This document shows positions 34,326-43,212 of a DNA stretch of 64,000 bases, piece after piece. Each line of letters starts with the position of its first letter. The stretch's first letter is position 1. The stretch covers positions 2,170,001-2,234,000 of the forward strand of contig NZ_CP055153.1 of assembly GCF_014075995.1 (NCBI RefSeq). Reading direction: 5' to 3'. The stretch comes from Adhaeribacter radiodurans. Lineage in GTDB: Bacteria; Bacteroidota; Bacteroidia; Cytophagales; Hymenobacteraceae. The position numbers and the translations under genes were made by a program. Below the pieces are notes generated by a model that saw only the letters and a program-made list of their open reading frames with translations, searched no databases and had not been told where the DNA came from.

Positions 34326-37300
34326 ATGAAAGTATTCTTACCATTATTATTACTGGCCTTTAGTAGCCCGTTTGCAATGGCCCAAAGCCCGGGTGGGCCT
34401 ACCAAAAATCAAAATTTAACGGCTGCCGTTACCAGCGGAGCTTCTATCATTCCAAAAGGCGATGCCAATATTACAGGTACCATTCTCGATGCGGCTAACC
34501 AGCAAGGAGTAGGTTTTGCGACCATTACTTTAAACGACCCGGCTTCGGGCAAAGCCGTAGATGGAACCCTGGCCGATGATAAAGGTAAATTCACGATTCC
34601 GAAAGTAGGAGCTGGTACTTACCAGGTAGTGATTACCTTTATCGGCTACGAAACCCGCACCATTGATAACGTGAAGGTAGGAGATAAAGATATAAACGTA
34701 GATCTCGGCGAATTAAAAATTAACTCCAGTGCCATTGCTTTAAAAGCAGTAGAAATCCAGACCCAGCGGGCCATAGTAGAAGAAAAAGTAGACCGTACGG
34801 TTTATAACGCTGAAAACGATGCCTCTAACCGAGGTGGTGATGCCTCCGATGTATTACGCAAAGTGCCGATGTTGTCCGTGGATTTAGATGGTAACGTTTC
34901 CCTGCGTGGTAACCAGAATATTAAAGTTTTAATTAACAACCGCCCGTCTACCATTACTGCGGGAAGTGTGGGCGATGCGCTAAAACAAATTCCTTCGGAT
35001 TTAATAAAATCAGTAGAAGTAATCACGTCGCCTTCGGCAAAATACGATGCTGAAGGTTCGGCGGGTATTGTAAATATCATCCTGAAGAAAAATAACTTAC
35101 AAGGTGGTAGTTTAGGAATTGATACCGGCATTGGTTTACGCGGCATAAACTTAGGTTTAAATGGTTCTTACCGGGTAGGCAAAATGGGCTTTTCTTTGGG
35201 TGGCTTTGGCCGGACCGGTTATAATACGCCCGGTAGTTTCGAAAATACTCAAACCACTATAAATGGAGCCGGGGACCAAATGGCTACCCAGCAAAATGCC
35301 GATACCCGTACCAACAACTTAATGGGCCGGTATACTTTAGGCTGGGATTATGATATTAACGAGAAGAATTATTTAAATTCTTCGATCATGTTCGGCACCT
35401 TCAACGGGCGTTCTTATCAGGATGATTTACTTACTCAGAGTTTCCGGAATGGAACGCCACTTAGTACTTTAAACCAGGAGGCAGAAAATAAAAATAATTC
35501 TGGCCAGGTAGATGTAAATGTGAACTATACCCACTTATTTGCCAAGCCGCAGCAGGAACTTAGTATATTAACGCAGTTTAGCCGGAATAACCGCACGAAC
35601 GACTTCCTGAATAGTACTTTAAACCCGGATGCATTTACTCCGGCCCGGTTAAAGAACCTGAACGAGAGTTCGAACCAGGAAAGCACTGTACAGGTCGATT
35701 ACCAGAACCCAATCGGTAAAAACCAGATGGTAGAAGCAGGAGTAAAAGGTATTATGCGGCAGGTTTCCAGCGATTTCCAACGTTTTACTGCCGAATCAAC
35801 CGGCGATTTTGTCCGGAGCACCAATGCGCAGCTCAACAACGTTTTTAACTACAACCAAAATGTAATGGGTAGTTATTTATCATATACTTTAACAACGCCT
35901 AAACAATACAGCTTAAAAGTGGGTGGCCGTTATGAATACACGAATATAGACGCCGATTTTAAAAATAATCAGGAAACTACGAGAGACATTCCTTCTTATG
36001 GGGTGTTGGTTCCCAGCGTTAATTTATCAAAAAAATTGAAAGGCGGTAACACAGTAAAAGCTTCGTACACCCGCCGGATTCAGCGGCCTTCGTTGCAGTT
36101 TCTGAACCCGGCTATTCAAATTGCCGGCTCTAACTTTGGCGCGAGTGGTAGTACCAAAAATATTACGCAAGGTAATCCTAACCTAGACCCGGAATACACC
36201 AATAATATGGAGTTAGGTTACAGTGCTTTTATTAAACGCACTTCGCTCAACTTCTCCGTTTTTGCCCGCAATACGAATAATTCTATTCAAAGCATCCGGG
36301 ATGTGGTTGGATTAGATACCGTACGTACAACTTATGCTAATATCGGTCAGGAAAATGCCTATGGTTTTAGTATTAACGGCAACGTGAATGTGGGTAAACT
36401 GATGTTGATGGGGGGTACTGATACCTATTATTCTGTAATTGATAATAACGTGGCCGACCCGATTTACAATGCCAGTAACAAAGGCTGGGTGTACAACTTA
36501 CGGGCTTTTGGTTCTTATAACTTAGGCCAGGGCTGGGGATTGCAAGGTTTTGGTTTTTACCGGGGCCGGCAAGTGCAGTTACAAGGGTACCAAGGCGGTT
36601 TTGGTATTTATAGCTTAAACGTTAAGAAAGATATTAACGAGAAAAAAGGCAGCATTGGCTTTGGCGCCGAAAACTTTTTTACTACTACTATTAAAGTAAG
36701 AAGCGAGCAAAACTCGCCTATCTTTAGTCAAAAAAGCACAAATGTTTTCCATAACCTTAACCTGAAAGTAAACTTTAGCTATCGGATTGGTAAAATGAGC
36801 AACGATAATGCGCCGCGTAGAAGCAGAAAATCAGTTTCGAATGATGATTTAAAAGGTGGCGAAAGTGGTGGTCAGGATGCCGGAGGTACTACTGGTGGCG
36901 CTCCAGCACAGGGTGGTGCTCCAGGCGGTGCCCCTGCTGGTGGCCGGCCAGGTGGAATGCCAGCAGGTTTGCCAGCCGGCGGACAAAGACCAGCCGGTGC
37001 GCCTGCTCCAACAACCGGAACCATACCGGGCCAAACGCAAGTTACCAATTCTGTGGCAAGCGATACCTCCGCTATTGCCAGGCAACCAGCTAACATAAAC
37101 GGTAACTGGCAAGGAAAAATTGAGGATTTTGAATTGAATTTACAATTAAAAGCCGAAGGAGAAACTTTAACCGGTTCCATGCAAACGGCTATGGGAGCAA
37201 CTCCAATCTCTAACGGCAAAATAATTAACAATGAAGTTAGCTTTAACCTGAATATTATGGGCACCGACGTGCCGCACCAGGGAAAAGTAGAAGGCGATAC

Positions 37301-37364
37301 CCTTACCTTAACTTCTACCTTCCAGGGTCAGGAACGAGTTATTACCTTTACCCGAATGAAGTAA
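34326..37364 (+). CDS. TonB-dependent outer-membrane receptor with extra C-terminal domain
   Basis: This 1012-residue protein has a signal peptide (about residues 1-20) and a carboxypeptidase-regulatory-like domain (about 47-125, ITGTILDAANQQGVGFATI). The plug follows (SDVLRKVPMLSVDLDGNVSL, about 178-197), then a barrel of the outer-membrane beta-barrel-3 type up to about residue 835 (NLNLKVNFSYRIGK). After the barrel comes an 80-residue Gly/Ala/Pro-rich linker (about 843-922) and a 90-residue lipocalin-like domain (NINGNWQGKIEDFELNLQ ... GKVEGDTLTL). The barrel's C-terminal end faces the periplasm, so the extra domain probably does too. No SusD partner gene is adjacent, so the ligand is unknown. 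Confidence 0.88.
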   Translation: MKVFLPLLLLAFSSPFAMAQSPGGPTKNQNLTAAVTSGASIIPKGDANITGTILDAANQQGVGFATITLNDPASGKAVDGTLADDKGKFTIPKVGAGTYQVVITFIGYETRTIDNVKVGDKDINVDLGELKINSSAIALKAVEIQTQRAIVEEKVDRTVYNAENDASNRGGDASDVLRKVPMLSVDLDGNVSLRGNQNIKVLINNRPSTITAGSVGDALKQIPSDLIKSVEVITSPSAKYDAEGSAGIVNIILKKNNLQGGSLGIDTGIGLRGINLGLNGSYRVGKMGFSLGGFGRTGYNTPGSFENTQTTINGAGDQMATQQNADTRTNNLMGRYTLGWDYDINEKNYLNSSIMFGTFNGRSYQDDLLTQSFRNGTPLSTLNQEAENKNNSGQVDVNVNYTHLFAKPQQELSILTQFSRNNRTNDFLNSTLNPDAFTPARLKNLNESSNQESTVQVDYQNPIGKNQMVEAGVKGIMRQVSSDFQRFTAESTGDFVRSTNAQLNNVFNYNQNVMGSYLSYTLTTPKQYSLKVGGRYEYTNIDADFKNNQETTRDIPSYGVLVPSVNLSKKLKGGNTVKASYTRRIQRPSLQFLNPAIQIAGSNFGASGSTKNITQGNPNLDPEYTNNMELGYSAFIKRTSLNFSVFARNTNNSIQSIRDVVGLDTVRTTYANIGQENAYGFSINGNVNVGKLMLMGGTDTYYSVIDNNVADPIYNASNKGWVYNLRAFGSYNLGQGWGLQGFGFYRGRQVQLQGYQGGFGIYSLNVKKDINEKKGSIGFGAENFFTTTIKVRSEQNSPIFSQKSTNVFHNLNLKVNFSYRIGKMSNDNAPRRSRKSVSNDDLKGGESGGQDAGGTTGGAPAQGGAPGGAPAGGRPGGMPAGLPAGGQRPAGAPAPTTGTIPGQTQVTNSVASDTSAIARQPANINGNWQGKIEDFELNLQLKAEGETLTGSMQTAMGATPISNGKIINNEVSFNLNIMGTDVPHQGKVEGDTLTLTSTFQGQERVITFTRMK

Positions 37365-37387
37365 GTTGATTTTGAAATTTGTTTTTC

Positions 37388-37418
37388 AAAAGACCTGGTA
37401 AATCCAGGTCTTTTTTTT
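37388..37418 (+). terminator. Terminator after the TonB receptor gene
   Basis: Stem agacctgg/ccaggtct (extended by A and T pairs) with a 5-base loop, followed by a run of eight T, 24 bases after the stop codon. Confidence 0.85.
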
Positions 37419-37826
37419 AGGCATAAGATTTAGATACGTAAAGGCGCATTCGTTACAACAACTGAAGATAAGTACCTTGACAAAAATAAATATTCATTCA
37501 CAGACGTAGCTTAAATAGGAAAACAACCACCCCTACCCCTCCTAAACTTAGGAGGGAAGCTTTTTTCCTAACTTATTATCTACCATTTAATTGGCCTTTT
37601 TACTTGAAAGGCTTTACAAACCATAAAATTTATCTTCTTTCCATTTCAAAGGATTATTGATAATGTATTCCGAGATGGTCTAGTACGCTTGTTCGTTCCG
37701 GTTGATATGTTCGTAGTACTTACGTTGCCAAACCAGTGTGCCGCGATTTAGTAAATTTATTTGTTTAGTTACCGCCGATTTATATCCCCGCACAATAGCC
37801 CCAATGGTATTCGATGGTGATCGTAG

Positions 37827-37845
37827 GGGCGAATCTCATTCGCCC
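37827..37845. repeat. REP-like palindrome 1 (gggcgaat arms)
   Basis: Perfect 8-base arms gggcgaat and attcgccc around a 3-base spacer ctc. It lies inside the RAYT remnant and covers its first in-frame stop. Confidence 0.75.
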
Positions 37846-37929
37846 GAATTCGTTGCATAGGTAATATCCGGCGGATCATGCATTACAGGTACATCCGATA
37901 CAGGCAGAGGCAAATCAGGAGGAGGCAAT

Positions 37930-37952
37930 AAGGGCGAATGCAATTCGCCCTT
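37930..37952. repeat. REP-like palindrome 2 (aagggcgaat arms)
   Basis: Perfect 10-base arms aagggcgaat and attcgccctt around spacer gca. The core is identical to palindrome 1. It lies in the RAYT frame, where it encodes the KGELHSPL segment. Confidence 0.78.
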
Positions 37953-38171
37953 ACGGATGATGAGGATGCCGTGCAGATGATTAGGCATGATAACAAAAAC
38001 ATCTAATGCAACGTTGGGCCGAACGGTTGGGGTTTCCAGCCATTCTTTGTAGGCAATTTGTCCGAAGGGATTTAACTTCATCTCGCCGCTGGCAGGCAGC
38101 GCACCGGATTTCAGCGGTATTAGTTTTTTTAAGAATAAACCTTTAGCTTTTGGGTTACGGTTGGTTGTTAT

Positions 38172-38188
38172 GGCGTATGCCATACGCC
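38172..38188. repeat. REP-like palindrome 3 (ggcgtat arms)
   Basis: Arms ggcgtat and atacgcc around spacer gcc, the same architecture as the two palindromes above but with a variant arm. It lies at the truncated 5' end of the RAYT remnant, 31 bases before the GntP start codon. Confidence 0.6.
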
Positions 38189-38218
38189 CCAACTGACCAT
38201 AAAGTAAAACTTAGTTGC

Positions 38219-39565
38219 ATGACAAACACCTACTACTTACTTTTTCTTCTGGTTACGAGTATTGGCTTTATTATTTGGGTTACGGCTTACAAAAAAGTAA
38301 ATGCATTTTTCGCTTTAACGTTGGCTGCTTTGGGAGTGGGTTTACTCAGCGGTTTACCTTTGGCCGAAATTGTAACCGTACTGAAAACCGGTTTTGGCCA
38401 TACCATGGAAAAAATTGGCTTGCTTATTATTTTAGGCACTACGCTGGGAGTAATTCTGGAAAAAACCGGCGCTACCTTAAGTATGGCCAACGCTATTTTA
38501 AGAATGGTACAAGAAGAAAATGCCCCCACGGCCATTGCTTTAACCGGTTTTCTGATTGGTATTCCTATATTTTGCGATAGCGGATTTATTATTTTAAGCG
38601 GTTTAAATCATTCTTTAGTAAAAAAATCGCACCACAAAATGCCGGTAATGGCGGCCGCCTTAGCCACTTCGTTATACGCTGTTCATTGCCTTATGCCCCC
38701 GCACCCTGGTATTACGGCGGCCGTGGGTACCGCCGGCGGAGATTTAGGTAAGGTAATGCTCTATGGTTTGGTACTGGCTATACCAGCAGCACTCGTAGGT
38801 TTTGGATGGAGTGTATGGCGCGGTAGTAAAATAACGCACGAGTACATTGATTCTGAATTAGAAATAATGCCGGAGTCCGAAAAACAATTACCACCCGCCT
38901 TGCTTTCCTTTCTGCCGGTATTGCTACCCATTGCTTTGATTGCACTAAAATCTATTGTTTTACTTTATGCCGCTAAGCAAACAGTAGCCGAAAGTATTCT
39001 CCTGCAGCTCATTTCCTTTGTGGGGGAACCGGTAATTGCCTTAGGTATTGGTATTATTTTATCCTTAACCCTGATTCAAAAGCAAAATAAAAAAGAATTA
39101 TCGCATTGGTTAACGGATGGAGTAGATAAGGCCGGAATGATACTAGCCATTATTGCGGCAGGCGGTATGTTCGGGGAAATGTTGCAGGCTACGGGTATGG
39201 GTAAAAACTTAGGCGATTTGCTTAGTGGCCTTTCGCTGGGTATTTTCTTTCCTTTTTTGATTGCTACTATTTTAAAAACGGCACAGGGTTCTTCTACGGT
39301 GGCAGTTATTACGGCTGCCTCGCTGGTTACCCCCATGCTGGGCAGTTTAGGTTTGCAATCGCCTATAGGTTTAACGTTAGCGCTTTTAAGCATGGGTGCC
39401 GGCAGCATGATGATCAGCCATGCCAATGATGCTTACTTTTGGGTAATTAGTCGTTTTTCTAATTTAACGACCGAGGCTACTTTAAAAGTGTACAGCGTGG
39501 CTACTTTATGGATGGGAATAACCGTGCAACTTATTATTTGGGTATTGTTCATGACCTTAAACTAA
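38219..39565 (+). CDS. GntP-family gluconate/organic acid permease
   Basis: The 448-residue inner-membrane transporter has about 12-14 hydrophobic helices. GntP signatures include GHTMEKIGLLIILGTTLGVI, LIGIPIFCDSGFIIL, the loop SLYAVHCLMPPHPGITAA and ILKTAQGSSTVAVITAAS. The family imports gluconate, 2-keto-sugar acids or glycerate by proton symport. I placed the start at ATG 38219, since the in-frame upstream extension runs through REP palindrome 3 and non-coding DNA. No gluconate kinase gene is nearby, so the substrate is uncertain. Gene orientation is divergent from the RAYT remnant. Confidence 0.88.
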   Translation: MTNTYYLLFLLVTSIGFIIWVTAYKKVNAFFALTLAALGVGLLSGLPLAEIVTVLKTGFGHTMEKIGLLIILGTTLGVILEKTGATLSMANAILRMVQEENAPTAIALTGFLIGIPIFCDSGFIILSGLNHSLVKKSHHKMPVMAAALATSLYAVHCLMPPHPGITAAVGTAGGDLGKVMLYGLVLAIPAALVGFGWSVWRGSKITHEYIDSELEIMPESEKQLPPALLSFLPVLLPIALIALKSIVLLYAAKQTVAESILLQLISFVGEPVIALGIGIILSLTLIQKQNKKELSHWLTDGVDKAGMILAIIAAGGMFGEMLQATGMGKNLGDLLSGLSLGIFFPFLIATILKTAQGSSTVAVITAASLVTPMLGSLGLQSPIGLTLALLSMGAGSMMISHANDAYFWVISRFSNLTTEATLKVYSVATLWMGITVQLIIWVLFMTLN

Positions 39566-40140
39566 CCCGAGCTATAGAGTTTATCCTTCTATTTTAATTA
39601 ACTACGTATATTTTAATTAAACATGAAACTGTGGTTATGGCGGTTTTGGATTTGCTAGATTAAAGAAAGTTGCATCGTAGTTACTTTTGGCTGGTTTACC
39701 TTGCTTATAATATATAACAAACTTGGTTAGTTTTGATAGCAGTATTGTCTGCAGCCTACTTATATTAGGTAATATTAATAATGACCATAAGGGAATATTA
39801 AAAAGAAGCCAACCCGGAAGGTATTGAAAACAGGTTATCGAAAACTTGCCTGAGCAATAGTTTGATGGTAGCTACTTCTTTCACTTTTGTCCTCCTGGAA
39901 GGAACTAACCGGCAGAAAAGAAGAACGGATTGTTGATAGTAAAGGAGATTACTTATTGAATGTAATGTATAACTTTCCAGACCTCCCTGCAGCAGTCACT
40001 CTAAATTAGTTTGATCCTTTCAGGATCACGGGGGTAAGTAGAAAAATTGTTTTAAACTTCTAATTCCGACACTGCTGTTTTTAGCAACTTGTGGGTTTGC
40101 AGTAGCTACTATATAAAGGAAATGTAAATTGGTTTAACCC
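39566..40140. other. Convergent intergenic region, nothing recognised
   Basis: About 575 bases between convergent genes. No stable terminator hairpin with T-tract, repeat or small gene was seen. Confidence 0.35.
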
Positions 40141-40365
40141 TTAGCGGAATTTATTCTTGTAAATGAATATGGTAGCCACTATCCAAACGAACAATAGCAA
40201 AGGGTTTAATACAGTATCGTACCAGGCAGCTCCTTTTAACCAGGCTATGGTATTGGTAATTAATACCGCTACCAGAAATAAGAAAGGTAATAAACGGACA
40301 AGACGTACCAGTTCTTGTTTTTCTTTGAATTTTTGAACCAGCCGGGCCGTGTATCTTTTTACCAT
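40141..40365 (-). CDS. Small two-helix membrane protein
   Basis: From ATG 40365 the product has 74 residues: a basic amphipathic start (MVKRYTARLVQKFKEKQELV), a first membrane helix LLPFLFLVAVLITNTIAWL and a second LNPLLLFVWIVATIFIYK, ending basic. The ORF can be extended upstream to 40551, but the added sequence is low-complexity and Lys-rich, so it is probably untranslated. No family is recognised. The positive termini suggest both ends are cytoplasmic. It is monocistronic. Confidence 0.55.
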   Translation of the reverse strand: MVKRYTARLVQKFKEKQELVRLVRLLPFLFLVAVLITNTIAWLKGAAWYDTVLNPLLLFVWIVATIFIYKNKFR

Positions 40366-40660
40366 TAGTATTTTTACGTTTCTGCCTAAAGCACTAGCTA
40401 AACTAAAGGGCTTACCCCCGAAAAGTGAGCTTTTAAAATAACAATTTAAGACGAGCTTTTTACTTTTTATTTTAATTTTTACTCTCTTATTTATTTTACT
40501 TTGGATTAAATTAGTAATTAAGTAACCAGCCCAACTTAATTTACTATACATGTATCGATCGTAGTAAAAAGGAATTAATAATTAGTTATTTATGCACACA
40601 CAAAAAAAAGTCTAACATCTAATATCCTGATACTTGTGTCTTTTTACTTAGTAGCTGGTT

Positions 40661-41278
40661 TTATTCTAAAGTAAAAGAAAGTTCGGCCCAGCCTTCTGTT
40701 TCCAGGGGGTAATGCGTAACCACCAAACATGTAGTTTGCAGCTCAATTAATAATGGTTTTAGGTCGGTAAGCAAGCTCTTTTTTAAGGTGTAATCCAAAG
40801 CGGAAAAAGGCTCATCCATTAGTAATATTTGGGGTTTAATGGCGAGTGCCCGTAAGATGGCCAAGCGTTGCTGCTGCCCCCCCGATAGTTGTTTGGGTTT
40901 GTGTTGGTGAAAAGCCTGCATTTGACCAATTGCTAATAAACGCGCTACATATTCCTTATCCGGAGTGCCGTACAATAAATGTTGTTCTACCGTTAAATGC
41001 GGAAAAAGGGCGTAATCCTGAAACACAAAACCAACTTTTCTTTGCTGGGGGAGCCAATTAATCTGTTTTTGCGTATGTAACCAAACTTCGTTATTCACCC
41101 GGATAAAACCTTGCTCGGGTTGCACCAGGCCAGCCAGAATTTTAAGCAAAGTAGTTTTTCCAATTCCGGACGGGCCAAAGATCTGCGTAATTTTATTAGT
41201 AGCAAACGTAGTTTTTATGCGAAGCGGATGGTGGCCGTTATACGTTTTGATATTTTTTAAAATATCTACCTCTATCAT
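40661..41278 (-). CDS. modC: Molybdate ABC transporter ATP-binding protein, short form
   Basis: This 205-residue ATPase has Walker A FGPSGIGKTT (about residues 34-43), the Q-loop GFVFQDYALFPHL, signature QLSGGQQQRLAI, Walker B ILLMDEPFSALD and the switch His in VVTHYPLE. It lacks the C-terminal Mop/TOBE domain found in standard ModC proteins (about 350 residues), so molybdate-dependent regulation through that domain is absent. Its start overlaps the modB stop by 4 bases. The neighbouring permease and binding protein support molybdate, though tungstate is not excluded. Confidence 0.88.
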   Translation of the reverse strand: MIEVDILKNIKTYNGHHPLRIKTTFATNKITQIFGPSGIGKTTLLKILAGLVQPEQGFIRVNNEVWLHTQKQINWLPQQRKVGFVFQDYALFPHLTVEQHLLYGTPDKEYVARLLAIGQMQAFHQHKPKQLSGGQQQRLAILRALAIKPQILLMDEPFSALDYTLKKSLLTDLKPLLIELQTTCLVVTHYPLETEGWAELSFTLE

Positions 41279-41946
41279 TCCAAAGGACTTTTAGCCGATT
41301 TCCGGTTTAAAACAAAAACAGTTACTACAATTACAAAGGTAATAGTAAATAACAGCAACGAATAATAATTGGCGTTAGCATAATCCATACTCTCCACCGA
41401 ATCATAAATGGCAATAGAAGCCACTTTCGTAATACCTGGTATATTGCCGCCAATCATAAGCACTACGCCAAACTCGCCTAGGGTATGCGCAAAAGTGAGC
41501 ACGGCGGCAGTTAAAATAGAAGCTTTAATGTTGGGTAATAAAATAAGAAAAAAAGTTTCGGTGCGGGATTTTCCCATGGTATAAGAAGCCTCGGTCATGG
41601 ACTTGGGCAAATGATCGAACGCCGATTTTACCGGACTAATCATAAATGGCAAACTGTATATAACCGAGGCTAAAACCAATCCTTTAAAAGAAAAAACCAA
41701 TTGCAGCGCAAAAGTATCCTGCAGCCATTTACCCAAAGCATTCTGCGGACTAAAAGTTAGCAGTAAATAAAATCCTAAAACCGAAGGCGGTAAAACCAGC
41801 GGCATGGTAATAATAGCTTCCAGAATAATTTTAAGAATAGAATGGCTTCCGGATAGCCAGTATGCCACCGGCAATCCAATAAAAAGTAAAATTAATGTGG
41901 TAATAAACGAAAGTTTTAAACTCAGCAGGATGGGAGTCCAATCCAT
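41275..41946 (-). CDS. modB: Molybdate ABC transporter permease
   Basis: The 223-residue inner-membrane permease has five to six helices and the coupling EAA-type loop MTEASYTMGKSRTETFFLIL (about residues 136-155). LPLVLPPSVLGFYLL and TLGEFGVVLMIGGNIPG are diagnostic of ModB and CysT permeases. It is encoded between the binding protein (18-base gap) and the ATPase (4-base overlap), so the three genes form one minus-strand operon. It would move molybdate from the periplasm to the cytoplasm for molybdenum cofactor synthesis. Confidence 0.92.
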   Translation of the reverse strand: MDWTPILLSLKLSFITTLILLFIGLPVAYWLSGSHSILKIILEAIITMPLVLPPSVLGFYLLLTFSPQNALGKWLQDTFALQLVFSFKGLVLASVIYSLPFMISPVKSAFDHLPKSMTEASYTMGKSRTETFFLILLPNIKASILTAAVLTFAHTLGEFGVVLMIGGNIPGITKVASIAIYDSVESMDYANANYYSLLLFTITFVIVVTVFVLNRKSAKSPLE

Positions 41947-41964
41947 AGTATTCTGATTTACCCG

Positions 41965-42735
41965 TTACAGCACCCGGTATCCGTTTTGCCGGAGTATTTG
42001 TTTAGCAGCCGGGCTCGAAAGATAATGGTAAAATTGCATAGCCTTACTATAATTTCCTTTTTTAGCGTGGCTCAGTACCACCATACCTTGTTCAATCGTA
42101 GAATATGCTTTCGGATCTATCCGGGCCCATTTAAATTTATGTTTAGTTGAATTTTCGTAAATTAAAGCTTCACTGGTAAAGCCTAACTTTACGGCTCCGG
42201 TAGTAATATACGTATTTACCTGGGCAATACTTTCGCCGAAAATTAGTTTGGGATGTACTTTGTCCCACAAGCCATACTGTCGCATGGCTTCCTGAGTTGC
42301 CCGCCCGTAAGGTGCCAGCTCCGGATTAGCCAGCGCAATTTTAGTAATAGAAGGGGAGAGGAGCAATTGCTGCCAGTTTTGTATTGCTACTTCAGAAGTG
42401 CTGCACACAATTAAACTACCCAAGGCATATACTTTAGGAGCACTCAAGCCGAACCCTGCTTTAAAAAGGTTAGTTGGGTATTCCATGTCAGCTGATAAAA
42501 ATACGTCATAGGGTGCACCGTTTTTAATTTGAGCGGTGAGCTTACCCGATGAACCTGTAATTATTTCTATTTGAAGCTTGGTTTTTTTTTGAAAATCTTT
42601 CTGCAAGGGTTTTATTACAAACTGAGCATTTGCCGCCACAGCTACCCGTAATGGTTGGGCAAAACCAGCCAGATGGAAACCTAAAAGCAAGAAAAAGCAG
42701 GAAATTAGAAAGCGCATAAAAGGGGCGGTAATCAA
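41965..42735 (-). CDS. modA: Molybdate-binding periplasmic protein
   Basis: The 256-residue substrate-binding protein has a signal peptide (FLLLGFHLAGFAQ, cleavage about residue 26) and the ModA fold. LRVAVAANAQFVIKPLQKDF opens the mature part, then ITGSSGKLTAQIKNGAPYDV with the Ser residues that bind the oxyanion, FLSADMEYP, ALANPELAPYGRATQEAM, and VKLGFTSEALIY near the hinge. The C-terminal region ends PAAKQILRQNGYRVL. It starts the transporter operon, downstream of a lipoprotein gene 33 bases away. Confidence 0.92.
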   Translation of the reverse strand: MITAPFMRFLISCFFLLLGFHLAGFAQPLRVAVAANAQFVIKPLQKDFQKKTKLQIEIITGSSGKLTAQIKNGAPYDVFLSADMEYPTNLFKAGFGLSAPKVYALGSLIVCSTSEVAIQNWQQLLLSPSITKIALANPELAPYGRATQEAMRQYGLWDKVHPKLIFGESIAQVNTYITTGAVKLGFTSEALIYENSTKHKFKWARIDPKAYSTIEQGMVVLSHAKKGNYSKAMQFYHYLSSPAAKQILRQNGYRVL

Positions 42736-42768
42736 TTCTGTTACCCGTGAAACGGGGTGCTAACTACT

Positions 42769-43212
42769 TTATTTTTGAAATTGAATGGTAATAATGGATT
42801 TCGCATCTTTTCTTACGCCGGTGGTTGTCTGATAAGTGTCGTTCTGGGTTTCCCGCTGCCAGGTCATGTTATTGGGCGTGAGTTGCGCCAATTCAAAAGT
42901 AGCGTTTAAACCAAAGCCGGCTACGTGAATGTACTTTTTATTTTGTTGTTCGCTTAAAGTGTAGGTAGCCCAGGGATCGGTAGTAGTGCCATCGGAAATG
43001 CTAATGTTTTGTCCGGATATTATGTAAATAGAAGTATTTTGGGTAGTGTTGGTGTACACTTTAAGGTTAGAGGCATCGTAACCGTCGTAAGTATGAGAAG
43101 CTACTTTCCAGGAACCCTGCAAAAGTTCCGTCGTGGATTTAGGAATTACCTCATCCTTTTGACATCCAGTCACGAAAAACAAGACCCAGGCAAGTAGTAG
43201 TAGTATTTTCAT
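42769..43212 (-). CDS. Lipocalin-like lipoprotein upstream of modABC
   Basis: From ATG 43212 the product has 147 residues. The lipoprotein signal has its lipid Cys near residue 17 (WVLFFVTGCQKDE), and a beta-rich domain follows starting ELLQGSWKVASHTYDG and ending TGVRKDAKSIITIQFQK, similar to Bacteroidota lipocalin-like DUFs. The upstream in-frame ATG at 43296 would add 28 residues before the signal, which is unlikely. It probably shares the promoter of modABC (33-base gap), so a link with molybdate uptake is possible. Its ligand is unknown. Confidence 0.72.
   Translation of the reverse strand: MKILLLLAWVLFFVTGCQKDEVIPKSTTELLQGSWKVASHTYDGYDASNLKVYTNTTQNTSIYIISGQNISISDGTTTDPWATYTLSEQQNKKYIHVAGFGLNATFELAQLTPNNMTWQRETQNDTYQTTTGVRKDAKSIITIQFQK

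Larger units (their letters stand above)
37614..38192 (-). pseudogene. Dead REP-associated tyrosine transposase (RAYT, IS200-like)
   Basis: One minus-strand frame encodes the RAYT/Y1-transposase signature: MKLNPFGQIAYKEWLE, the HUH-region motif VFVIMPNHLHGILII, then SPSNTIGAIVRGYKSAV, VWQRKYYEHINRNEQAY and ISEYIINNPLKWKEDKFY. It is interrupted by TGA at 37836-37838 and TAG at 37680-37682 without any frameshift, and the first roughly 40 residues of a normal member are missing. The catalytic Tyr within the KYYEH region is still present. Two REP-like palindromes lie inside the frame, one spanning the TGA. It is a decayed housekeeping-type transposase, not an active element. Confidence 0.8.

Noticed and set aside
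36849-37264. Three long ORFs in other frames over the Gly/Pro-rich linker
   Set aside because: They arise from the high-GC repetitive codons of the linker; the TonB receptor frame is continuous and domain-supported.
38150-38218. Upstream extension of the GntP permease
   Set aside because: It crosses REP palindrome 3 and gives residues unlike a permease N-terminus.
40366-40551. Upstream extension of the two-helix membrane protein
   Set aside because: Lys/Ile-rich low-complexity translation of AT-rich DNA; the later ATG precedes the conserved-looking part.
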